DNA from: Janthinobacterium sp. UMAB-56
GTDB lineage: Bacteria > Pseudomonadota > Gammaproteobacteria > Burkholderiales > Burkholderiaceae_D
Assembly (NCBI RefSeq): GCF_900095265.1
Contig: NZ_LT607651.1
Coordinates: 1 to 63,708, forward strand
Length of the DNA: 63,708 nt
Direction: 5' to 3'
The notes beneath the pieces were generated by a model, which searched no databases, was not told the DNA's origin, and was given only the letters and a program-made list of their open reading frames with translations. The translations under genes and the position numbers were made by a program. Positions 42,754-52,004 of this stretch are shown here, piece after piece. Position 1 is the stretch's first letter, and every line of letters starts with the position of its first letter.

Positions 42754-43641
42754 TTATTTTTTCTGCGCGGCGAACAGCGCGTCGAGCTTTTGTTCGAAGT
42801 CGTGGTAGTTGATCGATTCATACAACTCCATACGCGTCTGCATGGTGTCGACGACGTTCTTTTGCGTGCCGTCGCGGCGCAGGGCGCGGTAGACGTTTTC
42901 CGCCGCCTTGTTCATGGCGCGGAAAGCCGACAGCGGATACAGGGCCAGGCCCACGTGGGCGCTGCGCAGTTCGTCCAAGGTAAACAGGGGCGTGGAACCG
43001 AATTCCGTGATATTGGCCAAAATCGGCACGTTGACGGCCTTGGCGAAGGTGGCGTACATGTCCAGGTCCGTGATCGCTTCCGGGAAGATCATGTCGGCGC
43101 CCGCCTCGACGCAGGCGACGGCGCGTTCCAATGCCGCTTCCAGGCCATCGACGGCCAGCGCATCGGTGCGCGCCATGATGACGAAGTTCGGGTCCGTGCG
43201 CGCATCGACGGCGGCCTTGATGCGGTCGACCATTTCTTCCTTGCTGACGATTTCCTTGCCTGGACGGTGGCCGCAGCGCTTGGCGCCCACCTGGTCTTCG
43301 ATATGCAGGCCGGCCGCGCCAAACTTGATCATCGATTTCACCGTACGCGCCACGTTGAAGGCGGACGAGCCGAAGCCCGTGTCGGCGTCGACCAGCAGCG
43401 GCAGGTCGCACACGTCGGTGATGCGGCGGATATCGGTCAGCACGTCGTCCAGGCTGGAAATACCCAGGTCGGGCAAACCCAGGGAGCCGGCCGCGACGCC
43501 GCCGCCGGACAGGTAGATGGCTTTATAGCCGGCGCGCTTGGCCAGCAAGGCGTGGTTGGCGTTGATGGCGCCGACGACTTGCAACGGGGATTCTTCCTGG
43601 ACGGCCTTGCGGAATGCGGCACCTGCGGAGTATTGAGTCAT
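42754..43641 (-). CDS. prpB: 2-methylisocitrate lyase
   Basis: A 295-residue isocitrate-lyase-superfamily enzyme that splits 2-methylisocitrate to pyruvate and succinate. The [12 protein letters not shown] motif contains the catalytic Cys, and [20 protein letters not shown] gives the metal-binding aspartates. It is the first gene of the operon; a sigma-54 promoter lies about 65 bp upstream. No prpR regulator gene is adjacent. Confidence 0.93.
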   Translation of the reverse strand: MTQYSAGAAFRKAVQEESPLQVVGAINANHALLAKRAGYKAIYLSGGGVAAGSLGLPDLGISSLDDVLTDIRRITDVCDLPLLVDADTGFGSSAFNVARTVKSMIKFGAAGLHIEDQVGAKRCGHRPGKEIVSKEEMVDRIKAAVDARTDPNFVIMARTDALAVDGLEAALERAVACVEAGADMIFPEAITDLDMYATFAKAVNVPILANITEFGSTPLFTLDELRSAHVGLALYPLSAFRAMNKAAENVYRALRRDGTQKNVVDTMQTRMELYESINYHDFEQKLDALFAAQKK

Positions 43642-43705
43642 GTGTTCACCTTATGGGTTTCGGACGGTCCCGAATGTTTCACGGAGTGGCTATGAGCATC
43701 ACTAT

Positions 43706-43721
43706 TGCAAATGCCGTGCCA
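43706..43721 (-). promoter_or_regulatory. sigma-54 promoter of the prp operon
   Basis: On the minus strand TGGCACGGCATTTGCA matches the TGGCACG-N4-TTGCA -24/-12 consensus exactly. Known prp operons are sigma-54 dependent and activated by PrpR with 2-methylcitrate. Confidence 0.85.
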
Positions 43722-43844
43722 GGCCAGGGTGGCACGGCGAAAAACACGTGATGGCAGAGTGAAAGCCGGGGGCAATACGCCAGCGAGCGCTGCTGCAGGG
43801 CTGTCCCGCTAGGGAACAGCGATGTAACGTTTGACTTGTGCAGC

Positions 43845-43891
43845 GTTTCAATATTGTTTCATTATTCCATTTTGAAACAACTCATTGAAAC
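43845..43891. promoter_or_regulatory. nested palindromes, probable PrpR upstream activator site
   Basis: Four half-sites are arranged symmetrically: GTTTCA at 43845 and 43856, TGAAAC at 43873 and 43886. The inner pair extends to TTGTTTCA/TGAAACAA, the outer to GTTTCAAT/ATTGAAAC. They lie about 130-170 bp upstream of the sigma-54 promoter, the usual distance for an enhancer-binding protein site. Confidence 0.65.
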
Positions 43892-44009
43892 ATGCAACAG
43901 TGCTGACCGGCAAGGAGGGAAGCAGGCTGACGTGGCGCCAGCAACGCGCAAAACAAAAACAGCCGGCGAATGCCGGCTGCGGGAACACCAAGACTACGGG
44001 AATAGAAAC

Positions 44010-44258
44010 TCAGGCCAGGCGCACCAGAGGATTGGCGATGATGTTGTCGATCTGGCGCACGGCCTCTTCGCAGGCGGCGGCAATGGCGCCCTCCTCATCG
44101 TCGCGCACGAATTGCATGGTCGAGCCTTCGAACACTTCCAGGCCTTCCGCGGTGGCGCGCTCGATGTCGCAACTGGCCGACCATTTTCCATCGGTGGTGG
44201 GCACGGCCAGGGGGACGATTTCCCAACCTTTATAGTGAATTTTAGAACTGCCTTCCAT
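44010..44258 (-). CDS. small conserved hypothetical protein, paralogue A
   Basis: An 82-residue protein (MEGSSKIHYKGWEIVPLAVP ... ACEEAVRQIDNIIANPLV). ATG at 44258 has GGAGGCACCCC upstream and is preferred over 44303. A pattern of Y-x-G-W/F near the start and an A-x-x-x-A-x-x-x-I/V-DN-I/L-L helix at the end is shared with the protein at 44382-44618. Function unknown. Confidence 0.6.
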   Translation of the reverse strand: MEGSSKIHYKGWEIVPLAVPTTDGKWSASCDIERATAEGLEVFEGSTMQFVRDDEEGAIAAACEEAVRQIDNIIANPLVRLA

Positions 44259-44381
44259 GGGGTGCCTCCTTCGTGACTGACTCAATAGTGGAAATCGTAG
44301 CATGAAGCGCAGCCGGCCGCGACGAGTTTCACGCGCCGGCCGTCGCCAGACTCATTTTCAGGCTAAACGATTTACCCTGGC

Positions 44382-44618
44382 TCAAGGACGCAGCAGATTA
44401 TCCACTTCCGTCCTGGCCACTTCCACCCCAGCCGTGCAAGCCGTTTCGGGTGCCGCATAACCGCCCAGGGTGCGGCTGCGCGTAATCGCCTGCGCCTCGG
44501 ATTCGCCTTCGCGCTGCAGGCGGTAGGTAAAATCCCATAAATCGTCATTGTCTTTCTGCGGTGTCACCGAAATCGTAAAACCGCGGTACTGTTCGCTGCG
44601 TACAGTGAGATCGTTCAT
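44382..44618 (-). CDS. small conserved hypothetical protein, paralogue B
   Basis: A 78-residue protein (MNDLTVRSEQYRGFTISVTP ... AGVEVARTEVDNLLRP), distantly paralogous to the preceding one: a beta-rich start with YRGF and a C-terminal helix ending VDNLL. It has its own AAGGAGGAATTC ribosome-binding site. The two are 123 bp apart on the same strand. Function unknown. Confidence 0.6.
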   Translation of the reverse strand: MNDLTVRSEQYRGFTISVTPQKDNDDLWDFTYRLQREGESEAQAITRSRTLGGYAAPETACTAGVEVARTEVDNLLRP

Positions 44619-44804
44619 GAATTCCTCCTTGAGAGAATGAGGTTACCATGCTGCAAGCGTCAGGGTGCGCACGGTAGTGGCGCGCATGGCCTGGTCACTT
44701 ATCTGTTTTTCGCATGTCAAATCTCAATTTGCAGCATTTTCTGGCGGACTCTGGCGATATAATGCCCATCCCTGTCCGCTCCTTGCCCGTTCCTTGCCGC
44801 CGTG

Positions 44805-45662
44805 ATGACTCCACAAATCCAAGCCTTCTTCGACCCTGCCACCGCCACCGTCACCTATGTTGTGTACGCAGCGGAGGGCCGGGACTGCGCCATCATCGAT
44901 TCCGTGCTCGACTACGATCCCAAGGCGGGCCGCACGTCGACCACCTCGGCCGACAAGGTGATCGCCTTCGTGCGCGAACACGGCTTGCAGTGCCGCTGGC
45001 TGCTGGAAACCCACGCGCACGCCGATCATCTTTCCGCCGCGCCCTACCTGCAGCAGCAGCTGGGCGGCGATGTGGCCATCGGCGCCGCCATCCAGACGGT
45101 GCAGCAGGCGTTCGCCGCCGTCTACCACCAGGCTGACGCCAAGGCCGACGGCTCGCAGTTCGACCAGCTGTTCGCGCCCGACCAGGTGTTCCATATCGGC
45201 AAGCTGGAAGTGCGCGCGCTGCACGTGCCCGGCCATACGCCGGCCGACCTGGCTTACCAGATCGGCGATGCCGTCTTCGTGGGCGACACCCTGTTCATGC
45301 CGGACGTGGGTTCGGCCCGTTGCGACTTTCCCGGCGGCTCCGCTGCCCTGCTGTACCGCTCCGTGCGGCGCCTGCTGGCGCTGCCGCCGCAAACGCGGCT
45401 GTTCATGTGTCACGACTATCCGCCCAACGGCCGCGCGCCGCGCTGGGAAGTGACGGTGGCCGAACAGCGCGCCAGCAACATCCACTTGCGCGATGGCATC
45501 ACGGAAGAACAATTCGTGGCCATGCGCACGGGCCGCGACGCCACCCTGGACATGCCGACATTGATCCTGCCCGCCATCCAGGTCAATATCAACGCGGGCA
45601 AGCTGCCCGAGCCGGAAGAAAACGGCGTGCGCTACCTGAAAATACCGCTGAACGCGATCTGA
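44805..45662 (+). CDS. MBL-fold metallo-hydrolase, persulfide-dioxygenase-like
   Basis: A 285-residue cytoplasmic protein of the metallo-beta-lactamase fold. LETHAHADHLSAAPYL near residue 68 has the HxHxDH motif; HVPGHTPADLAYQIGDAVFVGDTLF supplies the next metal ligands. The SARCDFPGGSAALLYRSVRR region is typical of ETHE1/Blh-like sulfur dioxygenases, which oxidise glutathione persulfide. ATG at 44805 is the simplest start. It is transcribed alone; no rhodanese or sulfide-responsive regulator lies nearby. Confidence 0.8.
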   Translation: MTPQIQAFFDPATATVTYVVYAAEGRDCAIIDSVLDYDPKAGRTSTTSADKVIAFVREHGLQCRWLLETHAHADHLSAAPYLQQQLGGDVAIGAAIQTVQQAFAAVYHQADAKADGSQFDQLFAPDQVFHIGKLEVRALHVPGHTPADLAYQIGDAVFVGDTLFMPDVGSARCDFPGGSAALLYRSVRRLLALPPQTRLFMCHDYPPNGRAPRWEVTVAEQRASNIHLRDGITEEQFVAMRTGRDATLDMPTLILPAIQVNINAGKLPEPEENGVRYLKIPLNAI

Positions 45663-45801
45663 TTTCCCCGGCGCTTCGGCCCGCCGCACCGCTTTTCTTG
45701 ACACCACGCAAGTTCTCCCCCGGGCAATCCGCTTACAGTGCAGATTGCCTGAGTTCACTTGGGCGCCGCTTTTTCCTGATTAACACCGAAGGAACGCACG
45801 C

Positions 45802-47931
45802 ATGGTTTCCGACGACACGCCAGGCGCCGACTGCATACTGCTGGCCGAAGCCGAAGGCACAACCTTGTTCAGCCACGCGCTGCTCAAGGCCGTCACGCGA
45901 TTGCCGCGTCCCGGCATCGTCATCTTCGTGCACGGCGTCAATTCCGACGGCGAATGGTATGAGCAGGCCGAACAAGGCCTGTGCGCAGGCCTGAATGCGC
46001 GCCTGAAGCGCCGCGATGAGGACCTGGTAATCCCCGGCCCGGCCTCCGGGCAGATGAAGGCCGCCACTTACGCACGCGAATTGACGGATGACGGTTTCCT
46101 CAATCCCAAGCGCAACGCCACCACCTTCTTGCTGGCAGACGATGCCAATTCACCCGTAATCCGCTTTCGCTGGGGCTACAAGGCCAACGGCGAAGAGTTG
46201 CAGGCATTTGGCGACGGCATCTACCTCAACGAAAAGAATTACTGGGGCGGCGGGCCGTTCGCCAACGGCTGCAGCGCCCTGCCTGACCTGTGGAGCCAGG
46301 GCTTGTCGGAAGAACTGTTCCTGTGGATGCATATCCAGCACATGAACCCGACGAATGACCGGCAAGTGTATGCCTGCCCGCCGCGCCCGTATTTCGTGTT
46401 TGCCGCCTGGCGCCTGGCGCGGCTCGTCCAATCGATCAGGGCGTGCCAGCACGACGCACCCGTCACCATCGTCTGCCATAGCCAGGGCAATATGGTGGCC
46501 ATGGCGGCCGCCTTTCTCGGCGAAACGCTGGGGCCGTCCGCCGTGGCCGACAGTTATGTGCTGTGCAATCCACCCTACAGCCTGCTCGATAGCAATTTCA
46601 CGGAAAACTGGGTCAGCGGCCATTTGGAGGATGAGCATGGCAATACGGGCCGGCAAAAGTATGAAGCCCGCACGCAAACCTTGAAAGCGTTTTTCAACAT
46701 CTTGCGCAACCGTTCGGCAATGCAGCAGGATGCCGCCTTTGTCGACGAGTGCAGCGCCAATCACAAGCCTGAACGCAAGCACAGCTATACGGCCGCGTTC
46801 GACCGCGCAGACTACGGTTTGCATGGCTCCACCTATGGCCGGGTCACCCTGTATTTCAATCCGCATGACCAGGTGATTTCCGCCACGCCCGTGCAGGGCA
46901 TAGGCTGGCGCGGCATGTCGGCGCAGGAAATTGCCGAGTCGGGCGGAGACGGCGTCTTCACCCAGCGCGTGTTTGCGCAAAATCACCTTGTCGGCCTGGA
47001 AAATGAAAAGGACTACGATATCTGGCAGCGCAATGGCCAGCCCTTGACGCCGGACAGCCTCGATTTCTGGCACCCGCGTTCGCTGGTCGCCGAGTACTCT
47101 ATCGAAAAGGGCATGCGGGCCAGCAAAGGCGTCGGGCGCAAGATACTGACCTTTTTGTTCGCGCCCATCGTCATCATTCTTGCCAAGGCTGCTGGCACGC
47201 GCATCAATGCCCTGCCGCCCAAGTCCTGGCTGCTGCCGATGAAGGCGCCCAAGCTGCCCGAGGCATTCCTGCCACACTCGAAGCGCTTTGCCGATACCAG
47301 CGAACGATTTGACGAAGACTGCGATGCCCCGGCCGACTCCCTGCACAAGGACCGCGCCGCCGAAGCCGATGACGCGTACGCGCCTTACCGTTCCCAAGGC
47401 AAGGGCGATGCGCAAGCCGAGGCGGCGCTGCGCTACGAACAAAATGGCATGCTGCGCATGCAGGCCAGGCGTGACGGCTGGGTCGAAAAAGGCAAGCCTG
47501 TGACGGCGGTGGACAAGCCGGAGGAGGCTTCCAAGGAATTCAATGCCTGGCGCAAAAACGAAATCCAGACCTACCTGGCCGCCAATATCGACACCCACGC
47601 CACCGATCACTCGACCATCATGACCAATCCCGCGCATGCGCAGAAGGCGCTGGCGTATGACGTGGCGGTGGGCGTGTGCACGATCAGGCAGGAGGCGTTG
47701 CGCGAATTAAGGGTCGCGGCGGATTGGAGCCTGTTGAAAGGCTCATCTTTCGAGTCTGGAGAGTTCTTTGAATACTACGACAATGGGACATTTAAAAATG
47801 TATCTTTATTTACATGGGCAAATGACAAAGACAGCCCTGCCAGAAAACCAAAAAGCATCGTTGACGAGCGCCAGAATGCCAGGCCTGCCGACCCTTCCAC
47901 CAACTTTGCACTGAGGACTGACGGTGCGTAA
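45802..47931 (+). CDS. Tle3-type T6SS lipase effector (DUF3274)
   Basis: A 709-residue alpha/beta hydrolase-like protein. The N-terminal part has GIVIFVHGVNSDGEWYEQAE (oxyanion-hole region) and TIVCHSQGNMVAMAAAFLG with the probable nucleophile Ser227. The usual first Gly of GxSxG is Cys here. GRVTLYFNPHDQVISATPVQ suggests the acidic residue. Architecture and length fit Tle3 phospholipases secreted by type VI systems, acting in the target periplasm. The last 80 residues are encoded by visibly lower-GC DNA. No VgrG, PAAR or T6SS structural gene is near, so it is an orphan effector. Confidence 0.75.
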   Translation: MVSDDTPGADCILLAEAEGTTLFSHALLKAVTRLPRPGIVIFVHGVNSDGEWYEQAEQGLCAGLNARLKRRDEDLVIPGPASGQMKAATYARELTDDGFLNPKRNATTFLLADDANSPVIRFRWGYKANGEELQAFGDGIYLNEKNYWGGGPFANGCSALPDLWSQGLSEELFLWMHIQHMNPTNDRQVYACPPRPYFVFAAWRLARLVQSIRACQHDAPVTIVCHSQGNMVAMAAAFLGETLGPSAVADSYVLCNPPYSLLDSNFTENWVSGHLEDEHGNTGRQKYEARTQTLKAFFNILRNRSAMQQDAAFVDECSANHKPERKHSYTAAFDRADYGLHGSTYGRVTLYFNPHDQVISATPVQGIGWRGMSAQEIAESGGDGVFTQRVFAQNHLVGLENEKDYDIWQRNGQPLTPDSLDFWHPRSLVAEYSIEKGMRASKGVGRKILTFLFAPIVIILAKAAGTRINALPPKSWLLPMKAPKLPEAFLPHSKRFADTSERFDEDCDAPADSLHKDRAAEADDAYAPYRSQGKGDAQAEAALRYEQNGMLRMQARRDGWVEKGKPVTAVDKPEEASKEFNAWRKNEIQTYLAANIDTHATDHSTIMTNPAHAQKALAYDVAVGVCTIRQEALRELRVAADWSLLKGSSFESGEFFEYYDNGTFKNVSLFTWANDKDSPARKPKSIVDERQNARPADPSTNFALRTDGA

Positions 47932-48061
47932 GTTCATTGTCACGCCACGCCAGCGACTGGCCTGTGCGCTCGCCACATCTTTCATTGTCATTTGCCTTGC
48001 GCTCTGGATCAACTGGCAAAGCTATGCAGGTCACCAGACTATCCATTCACCTGGAGAACTC

Positions 48062-49390
48062 ATGAAACAGTTCCTGGCGTTACCCATGCTCGCCGCTTTC
48101 TCCCTGTTTGCGCTATTGACGGCCTGCGCCGTGCAACCTGTGCAGAAGGAAGACGATCTCCCAAAAAACACGACCCATGCTCCCTTCCGGGCACAAGTGG
48201 TGGGCCTGCAATGGCTCAATCCACTGCAACGGCTCGACTATCCGACCGAGTGGCAGCTGCTATGGACGTTGGGATTGGCCAAGCCCAACAAGAATGACGA
48301 TATGGTCAGGACGGATCCCAGGGGCTTCAGCACCTTGCAGGCCGTCGCCCCCATTGCTCACGATATCAATGGCAGGGAAACGTTCAAGGGTTATCACCAT
48401 AAGTATCTGCGCGAGCTGATGACCAATTTCCACGACATTTATTATTCCAGCCCCACCTACTTCTACCACGTCTATCCCAAGGATAAAAAACAGAACTGGC
48501 GCGAACTGGCAGGCATCCGCGTCGAATATGCCCTGCCTGAAGGGAAATTCGATCTGGCAGAAGTACACCAATTCACGCAGCAAACCATCACCAACACCTT
48601 CAGCATCGGCAATGTCAATTTCCCCACCCTCTGGACCCGCGCCACGCCACCCGACGTGCGCATCACCCTGGGCGGCAACAATGCAGGCTTCGTCTCCCTG
48701 CAAGCGGCGCTGGCCTACCTGGAAGCGCATCCACAGCAAACCGTGTGGGTCATGAACTGGGATGCGCCGAGCCGGCCGAAAACCATGCAGATCAATGAAA
48801 ACCTGGTGCTGCTCGTGCTGGCCGGCCCCGATTACAAGACGGAGCGGGCGGCGCTGGCGTGGATAGGCTATCCGGCCACGAAGAATGTGGCCGATTTTGA
48901 ACTGAGCATGGACAAGCCCCCGCGCGCCGTGCAAGCCTGGCAGGCCGTATTTTCCGAAGCGGCGCGCCTTGGCGGCAAGACCGAGGCCGACATCGGCTAC
49001 GTCATCCACGACGCCAACAATATCCGGCCCACCTCCTCCGACCGCCTGGGACAGCTGGCGCACGCGCTGATGCTGGAAGTGCCCGGCTTCGACTTCCTGC
49101 GGCAGACCTTCAATACGCCGGCACTGCTGGGTGAAATGGGCGCCGGCACGGCGCTAACCAATGTCGCCCTGGGTATCTCCCATGCGAACCACGTCGGCAA
49201 GCCGGTGCTGGTGGCGGGCACCAGCGATCCTGCCAGCGTCACGGGCGTGCTGGTCGCGCCACCGGACAAAATCCGGCCCATAGCCCTCGACAAGCCATGG
49301 TTCCGCGCGCGCGGCGAAAACCATGCGTATCTGCCATGGTGGGGCATCCGCCACGATGCGGCGCACGATATGCAGGGCTACTCAGATTAA
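48062..49390 (+). CDS. probable Tli3-type immunity lipoprotein
   Basis: A 442-residue protein with a lipoprotein signal (MKQFLALPMLAAFSLFALLT then AC), so it should sit in the periplasm where Tle3 acts. It directly follows the effector gene, as Tle3/Tli3 pairs do. ATG at 48062 with GGAG seven bases upstream is preferred; a GTG at 47924 overlapping the effector stop would add 46 residues with another membrane segment. The C-terminal half (DIGYVIHDANNIRPTSSDRL ... MGAGTALTNVALGISHANHV) looks like a separate domain with a ketosynthase-like flavour. Immunity is inferred from pairing. Confidence 0.65.
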   Translation: MKQFLALPMLAAFSLFALLTACAVQPVQKEDDLPKNTTHAPFRAQVVGLQWLNPLQRLDYPTEWQLLWTLGLAKPNKNDDMVRTDPRGFSTLQAVAPIAHDINGRETFKGYHHKYLRELMTNFHDIYYSSPTYFYHVYPKDKKQNWRELAGIRVEYALPEGKFDLAEVHQFTQQTITNTFSIGNVNFPTLWTRATPPDVRITLGGNNAGFVSLQAALAYLEAHPQQTVWVMNWDAPSRPKTMQINENLVLLVLAGPDYKTERAALAWIGYPATKNVADFELSMDKPPRAVQAWQAVFSEAARLGGKTEADIGYVIHDANNIRPTSSDRLGQLAHALMLEVPGFDFLRQTFNTPALLGEMGAGTALTNVALGISHANHVGKPVLVAGTSDPASVTGVLVAPPDKIRPIALDKPWFRARGENHAYLPWWGIRHDAAHDMQGYSD

Positions 49391-49512
49391 AATCCGAAGT
49401 CTACACTCGTCACATGGCGTCGGACGCAATAACACAATGCAAATGATGCGTCTTCCGCCATGCCGGATCCCTCAGTACCATGTGGTGACCCTATTCGAGG
49501 ATCAGCCACGCC

Positions 49513-50958
49513 ATGCATTCACCGTCAAAACCCGTCCCGCCCGACCAGCAAGCCACCCAGGCCGGTAGCGTCACAATGCCCGTGCGCGGCGCGCTTGCCA
49601 GCCTGTCAATGGCGATGCTGCTGCCCGCGCTGGGCACCAGCATCGCCAACGTGGGCTTGCCCGACATGGCCAGGGCCCTGCACGCGCCGTTCCAGGATGT
49701 GCAGTGGATCGTGCTGGCCTATCTGCTGGCCATCACTGCCCTGATCGTCAGCGTGGGCCGCCTCGGCGACCTGGTCGGCCGGCGCCGCCTGCTGCTGACC
49801 GGCATCGCGCTGTTTGCGCTCGCCTCCATCCTGTGCGCCCTGGCGCCCAGCCTGTGGCTGCTGGTCGCCGCGCGGGCCCTGCAAGGCCTGGGCGCTTCCG
49901 TCATGATGGCGCTGACCATGGCCTTTGTCGGCAGCACCGTGCCCAAGGCGCAGACCGGCAGCGCCATGGGCCTGCTCGGCACCATGTCGGCCGTCGGCAC
50001 CACGCTCGGCCCCGCGCTGGGTGGCTTGCTGATCGCCCGCTTCGGCTGGCAGGCCATTTTCCTCGTCAACGTGCCGCTGGCGGGCGTGGCCCTGCTGATG
50101 GCCTGGCGCTTCCTGCCGGCGGACCAGCGCGGCGCGCACGCCAAACGGCCCGTGTTCGACCACTGCGGCACCCTGCTACTGGCGCTGACTCTGGCCGCCT
50201 ATGCGCTGGCCATGACCCTGGGACGCGGCCAGTTCGGCATGCGCAACGTGGCCCTGCTGCTGGCCGCCTGCGTGGGCGGCGCCCTGTTCGCCTACGTGGA
50301 ACTGAAAGCGCCGGCGCCGCTGATACGCCTGGCGATGCTGCGTGCGCCCGTGCTCAGCGCCGGCCTGGCGACCAGCATGCTGGTGTCGACGGTCATGATG
50401 TCGACGCTGGTGGTCGGTCCCTTCTACCTCGCGCGCGGCCTGGGCCTGAGCACGGCCATCACCGGCATGGTGCTGGCGGCCGGGCCGCTGGTGGCGGCAT
50501 TCTGCGGCGTGCCCTCCGGCTGGCTGGTGGACCGCTATGGCGCGCAGCGCATGGGCGGCGCGGGCCTGTGCGGCGCGGCCGGCGCCTGCCTGGCACTGAC
50601 CCTGCTGCCGGCCAGCCTGGGCATCCCCGGCTACGTCGCGCCCATCATGCTGCTCACGTCCAGCTACGCGCTGTTCCAGGCAGCCAATAATACCGCCGTA
50701 ATGGGCGACATCGCTGCCGATCAGCGCGGCCTCATCTCCGGCATGCTCAATCTGTCGCGCAATCTCGGCCTCGTCACGGGCGCCTCCGTGATGGGCGCCA
50801 TCTTCGCGGCCAGCGCCAGCGATATCGTCAGCGCCCAGCCAGCCGCCATGATCCGTGGCATGCACGCCAGCTTTGCCGTGGCCAGCGCGCTGATACTCGC
50901 CGCGCTGGCCATTTTCGCGCTCGGCCGCACCCTGAGCAGGGCAGGAGAACGCGAATGA
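49513..50958 (+). CDS. MFS drug exporter, DHA2/EmrB-like
   Basis: A 481-residue protein with about 14 transmembrane segments. Motif A is GRLGDLVGRRRLLLTGIALF and motif C is MSAVGTTLGPALGGLLIARF, both typical of H+-antiporting multidrug exporters of the DHA2 family. ATG at 49513 gives a 25-residue cytoplasmic start. It is convergent with the LysR gene. The substrate cannot be read from sequence. Confidence 0.8.
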   Translation: MHSPSKPVPPDQQATQAGSVTMPVRGALASLSMAMLLPALGTSIANVGLPDMARALHAPFQDVQWIVLAYLLAITALIVSVGRLGDLVGRRRLLLTGIALFALASILCALAPSLWLLVAARALQGLGASVMMALTMAFVGSTVPKAQTGSAMGLLGTMSAVGTTLGPALGGLLIARFGWQAIFLVNVPLAGVALLMAWRFLPADQRGAHAKRPVFDHCGTLLLALTLAAYALAMTLGRGQFGMRNVALLLAACVGGALFAYVELKAPAPLIRLAMLRAPVLSAGLATSMLVSTVMMSTLVVGPFYLARGLGLSTAITGMVLAAGPLVAAFCGVPSGWLVDRYGAQRMGGAGLCGAAGACLALTLLPASLGIPGYVAPIMLLTSSYALFQAANNTAVMGDIAADQRGLISGMLNLSRNLGLVTGASVMGAIFAASASDIVSAQPAAMIRGMHASFAVASALILAALAIFALGRTLSRAGERE

Positions 50959-51043
50959 TGCGCGCCGCGCGATCCCGTTCCTGCGTGTCCCGCTACTGCT
51001 ACTGGCCCTGGCCTGCCGCACCGGCAAGCTGCTGCCGGCGGTA

Positions 51044-51949
51044 TCAGCCTGAGTTGATCCGGCCGGCGCAGGCATCGACCACGCAGCCGCGCAGCCAGCG
51101 GTGGGCCGGGTCGGCGTCCATGCGCGGATGCCACATCAGCGATACGGTCAGGTCGGGCATGCACAGTGGCAGCGCAAAGCTGAACATACCGGCGCGCAGG
51201 TTGCCGGTATGCCGTTCCGGCACGGTGGCGATCAGGTCCGAGCCGGCGGCCAGCGCCAGCGCCGCCGAAAAGCCGCCGACGATGCTGGCGATCGTGCGCT
51301 GCAGTCCCAGGGCGGCCAGCGCGTCGTCCATCGGTCCCGTATCCTGGTCGCGCCGCGCCACCAGCACATGCCCGCCTTCCGCGTAGCGCTCGGCGCTGAT
51401 CTCGCCTTGCGCCAGCGCATGGCCGCTGCGCACCACGCCCACGAACCGGTCGCTGAACAACCTGCGCGTGCGCACTTCCGGGCTGGTGAAACTGCCGATC
51501 ACGCCCGTCTCCAGGTCAATGCTGCCCTCGCGCAGCAGCACGCTTTCGCGGTCGACCTTTTGCACGAAGCGCAGACGCACGCCGGGCGCCTGCGCGCCGA
51601 TATGCGCGAGCAGCGCCGGACCGAAATTTTCCACGAAACCGTCGCTCGAACGCAGCGTGAATGTATGCGCCAACTGGCGCGGATCGAGCCGTTGCGCCGG
51701 CCCCAGCACAGCCAGCGCCTCGCCCACCAGGTGGCCCACCCGCTCACGCAATTCCAGCGCGCGCGGCGTGGGCACCAGTTCACGCCCGGCACGCACCAGC
51801 AGCGGATCGCCGGTCGTCTCGCGCAGGCGCGCCAGGGCGCGACTCATGGCCGATGGACTCAGGCGCAAGCGCCGCGCGGCGCGCGTGACGCTGCCTTCGG
51901 CAAGCAGCACATCGAGGGTGATTAACAGGTTCAGATCGGGTAGCGACAT
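51044..51949 (-). CDS. LysR-family transcriptional regulator
   Basis: A 301-residue protein with the LysR winged helix at the N-terminus (DLNLLITLDVLLAEGSVTRA, ARRLRLSPSAMSRALARLRE) and a substrate-binding domain (DLIATVPERHTGNLRAGMFS). ATG at 51949 gives the usual family start; the upstream frame is arginine/tryptophan-rich shadow. It lies 55 bp after the M28 peptidase gene on the same strand and tail to tail with the MFS gene, so its target is unclear. Confidence 0.85.
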   Translation of the reverse strand: MSLPDLNLLITLDVLLAEGSVTRAARRLRLSPSAMSRALARLRETTGDPLLVRAGRELVPTPRALELRERVGHLVGEALAVLGPAQRLDPRQLAHTFTLRSSDGFVENFGPALLAHIGAQAPGVRLRFVQKVDRESVLLREGSIDLETGVIGSFTSPEVRTRRLFSDRFVGVVRSGHALAQGEISAERYAEGGHVLVARRDQDTGPMDDALAALGLQRTIASIVGGFSAALALAAGSDLIATVPERHTGNLRAGMFSFALPLCMPDLTVSLMWHPRMDADPAHRWLRGCVVDACAGRINSG

Positions 51950-52004
51950 GGTTTTACCTTGGCTTGAATTGCAGACGCCGAGTTGCTGGCGCCACCACCA
52001 GCGC

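Noticed and set aside
46150..47637. Minus-strand frame of 495 codons over the Tle3 gene
   Set aside because: Antisense shadow with no motif; the plus strand has the HGVNSDG and CHSQG hydrolase motifs.
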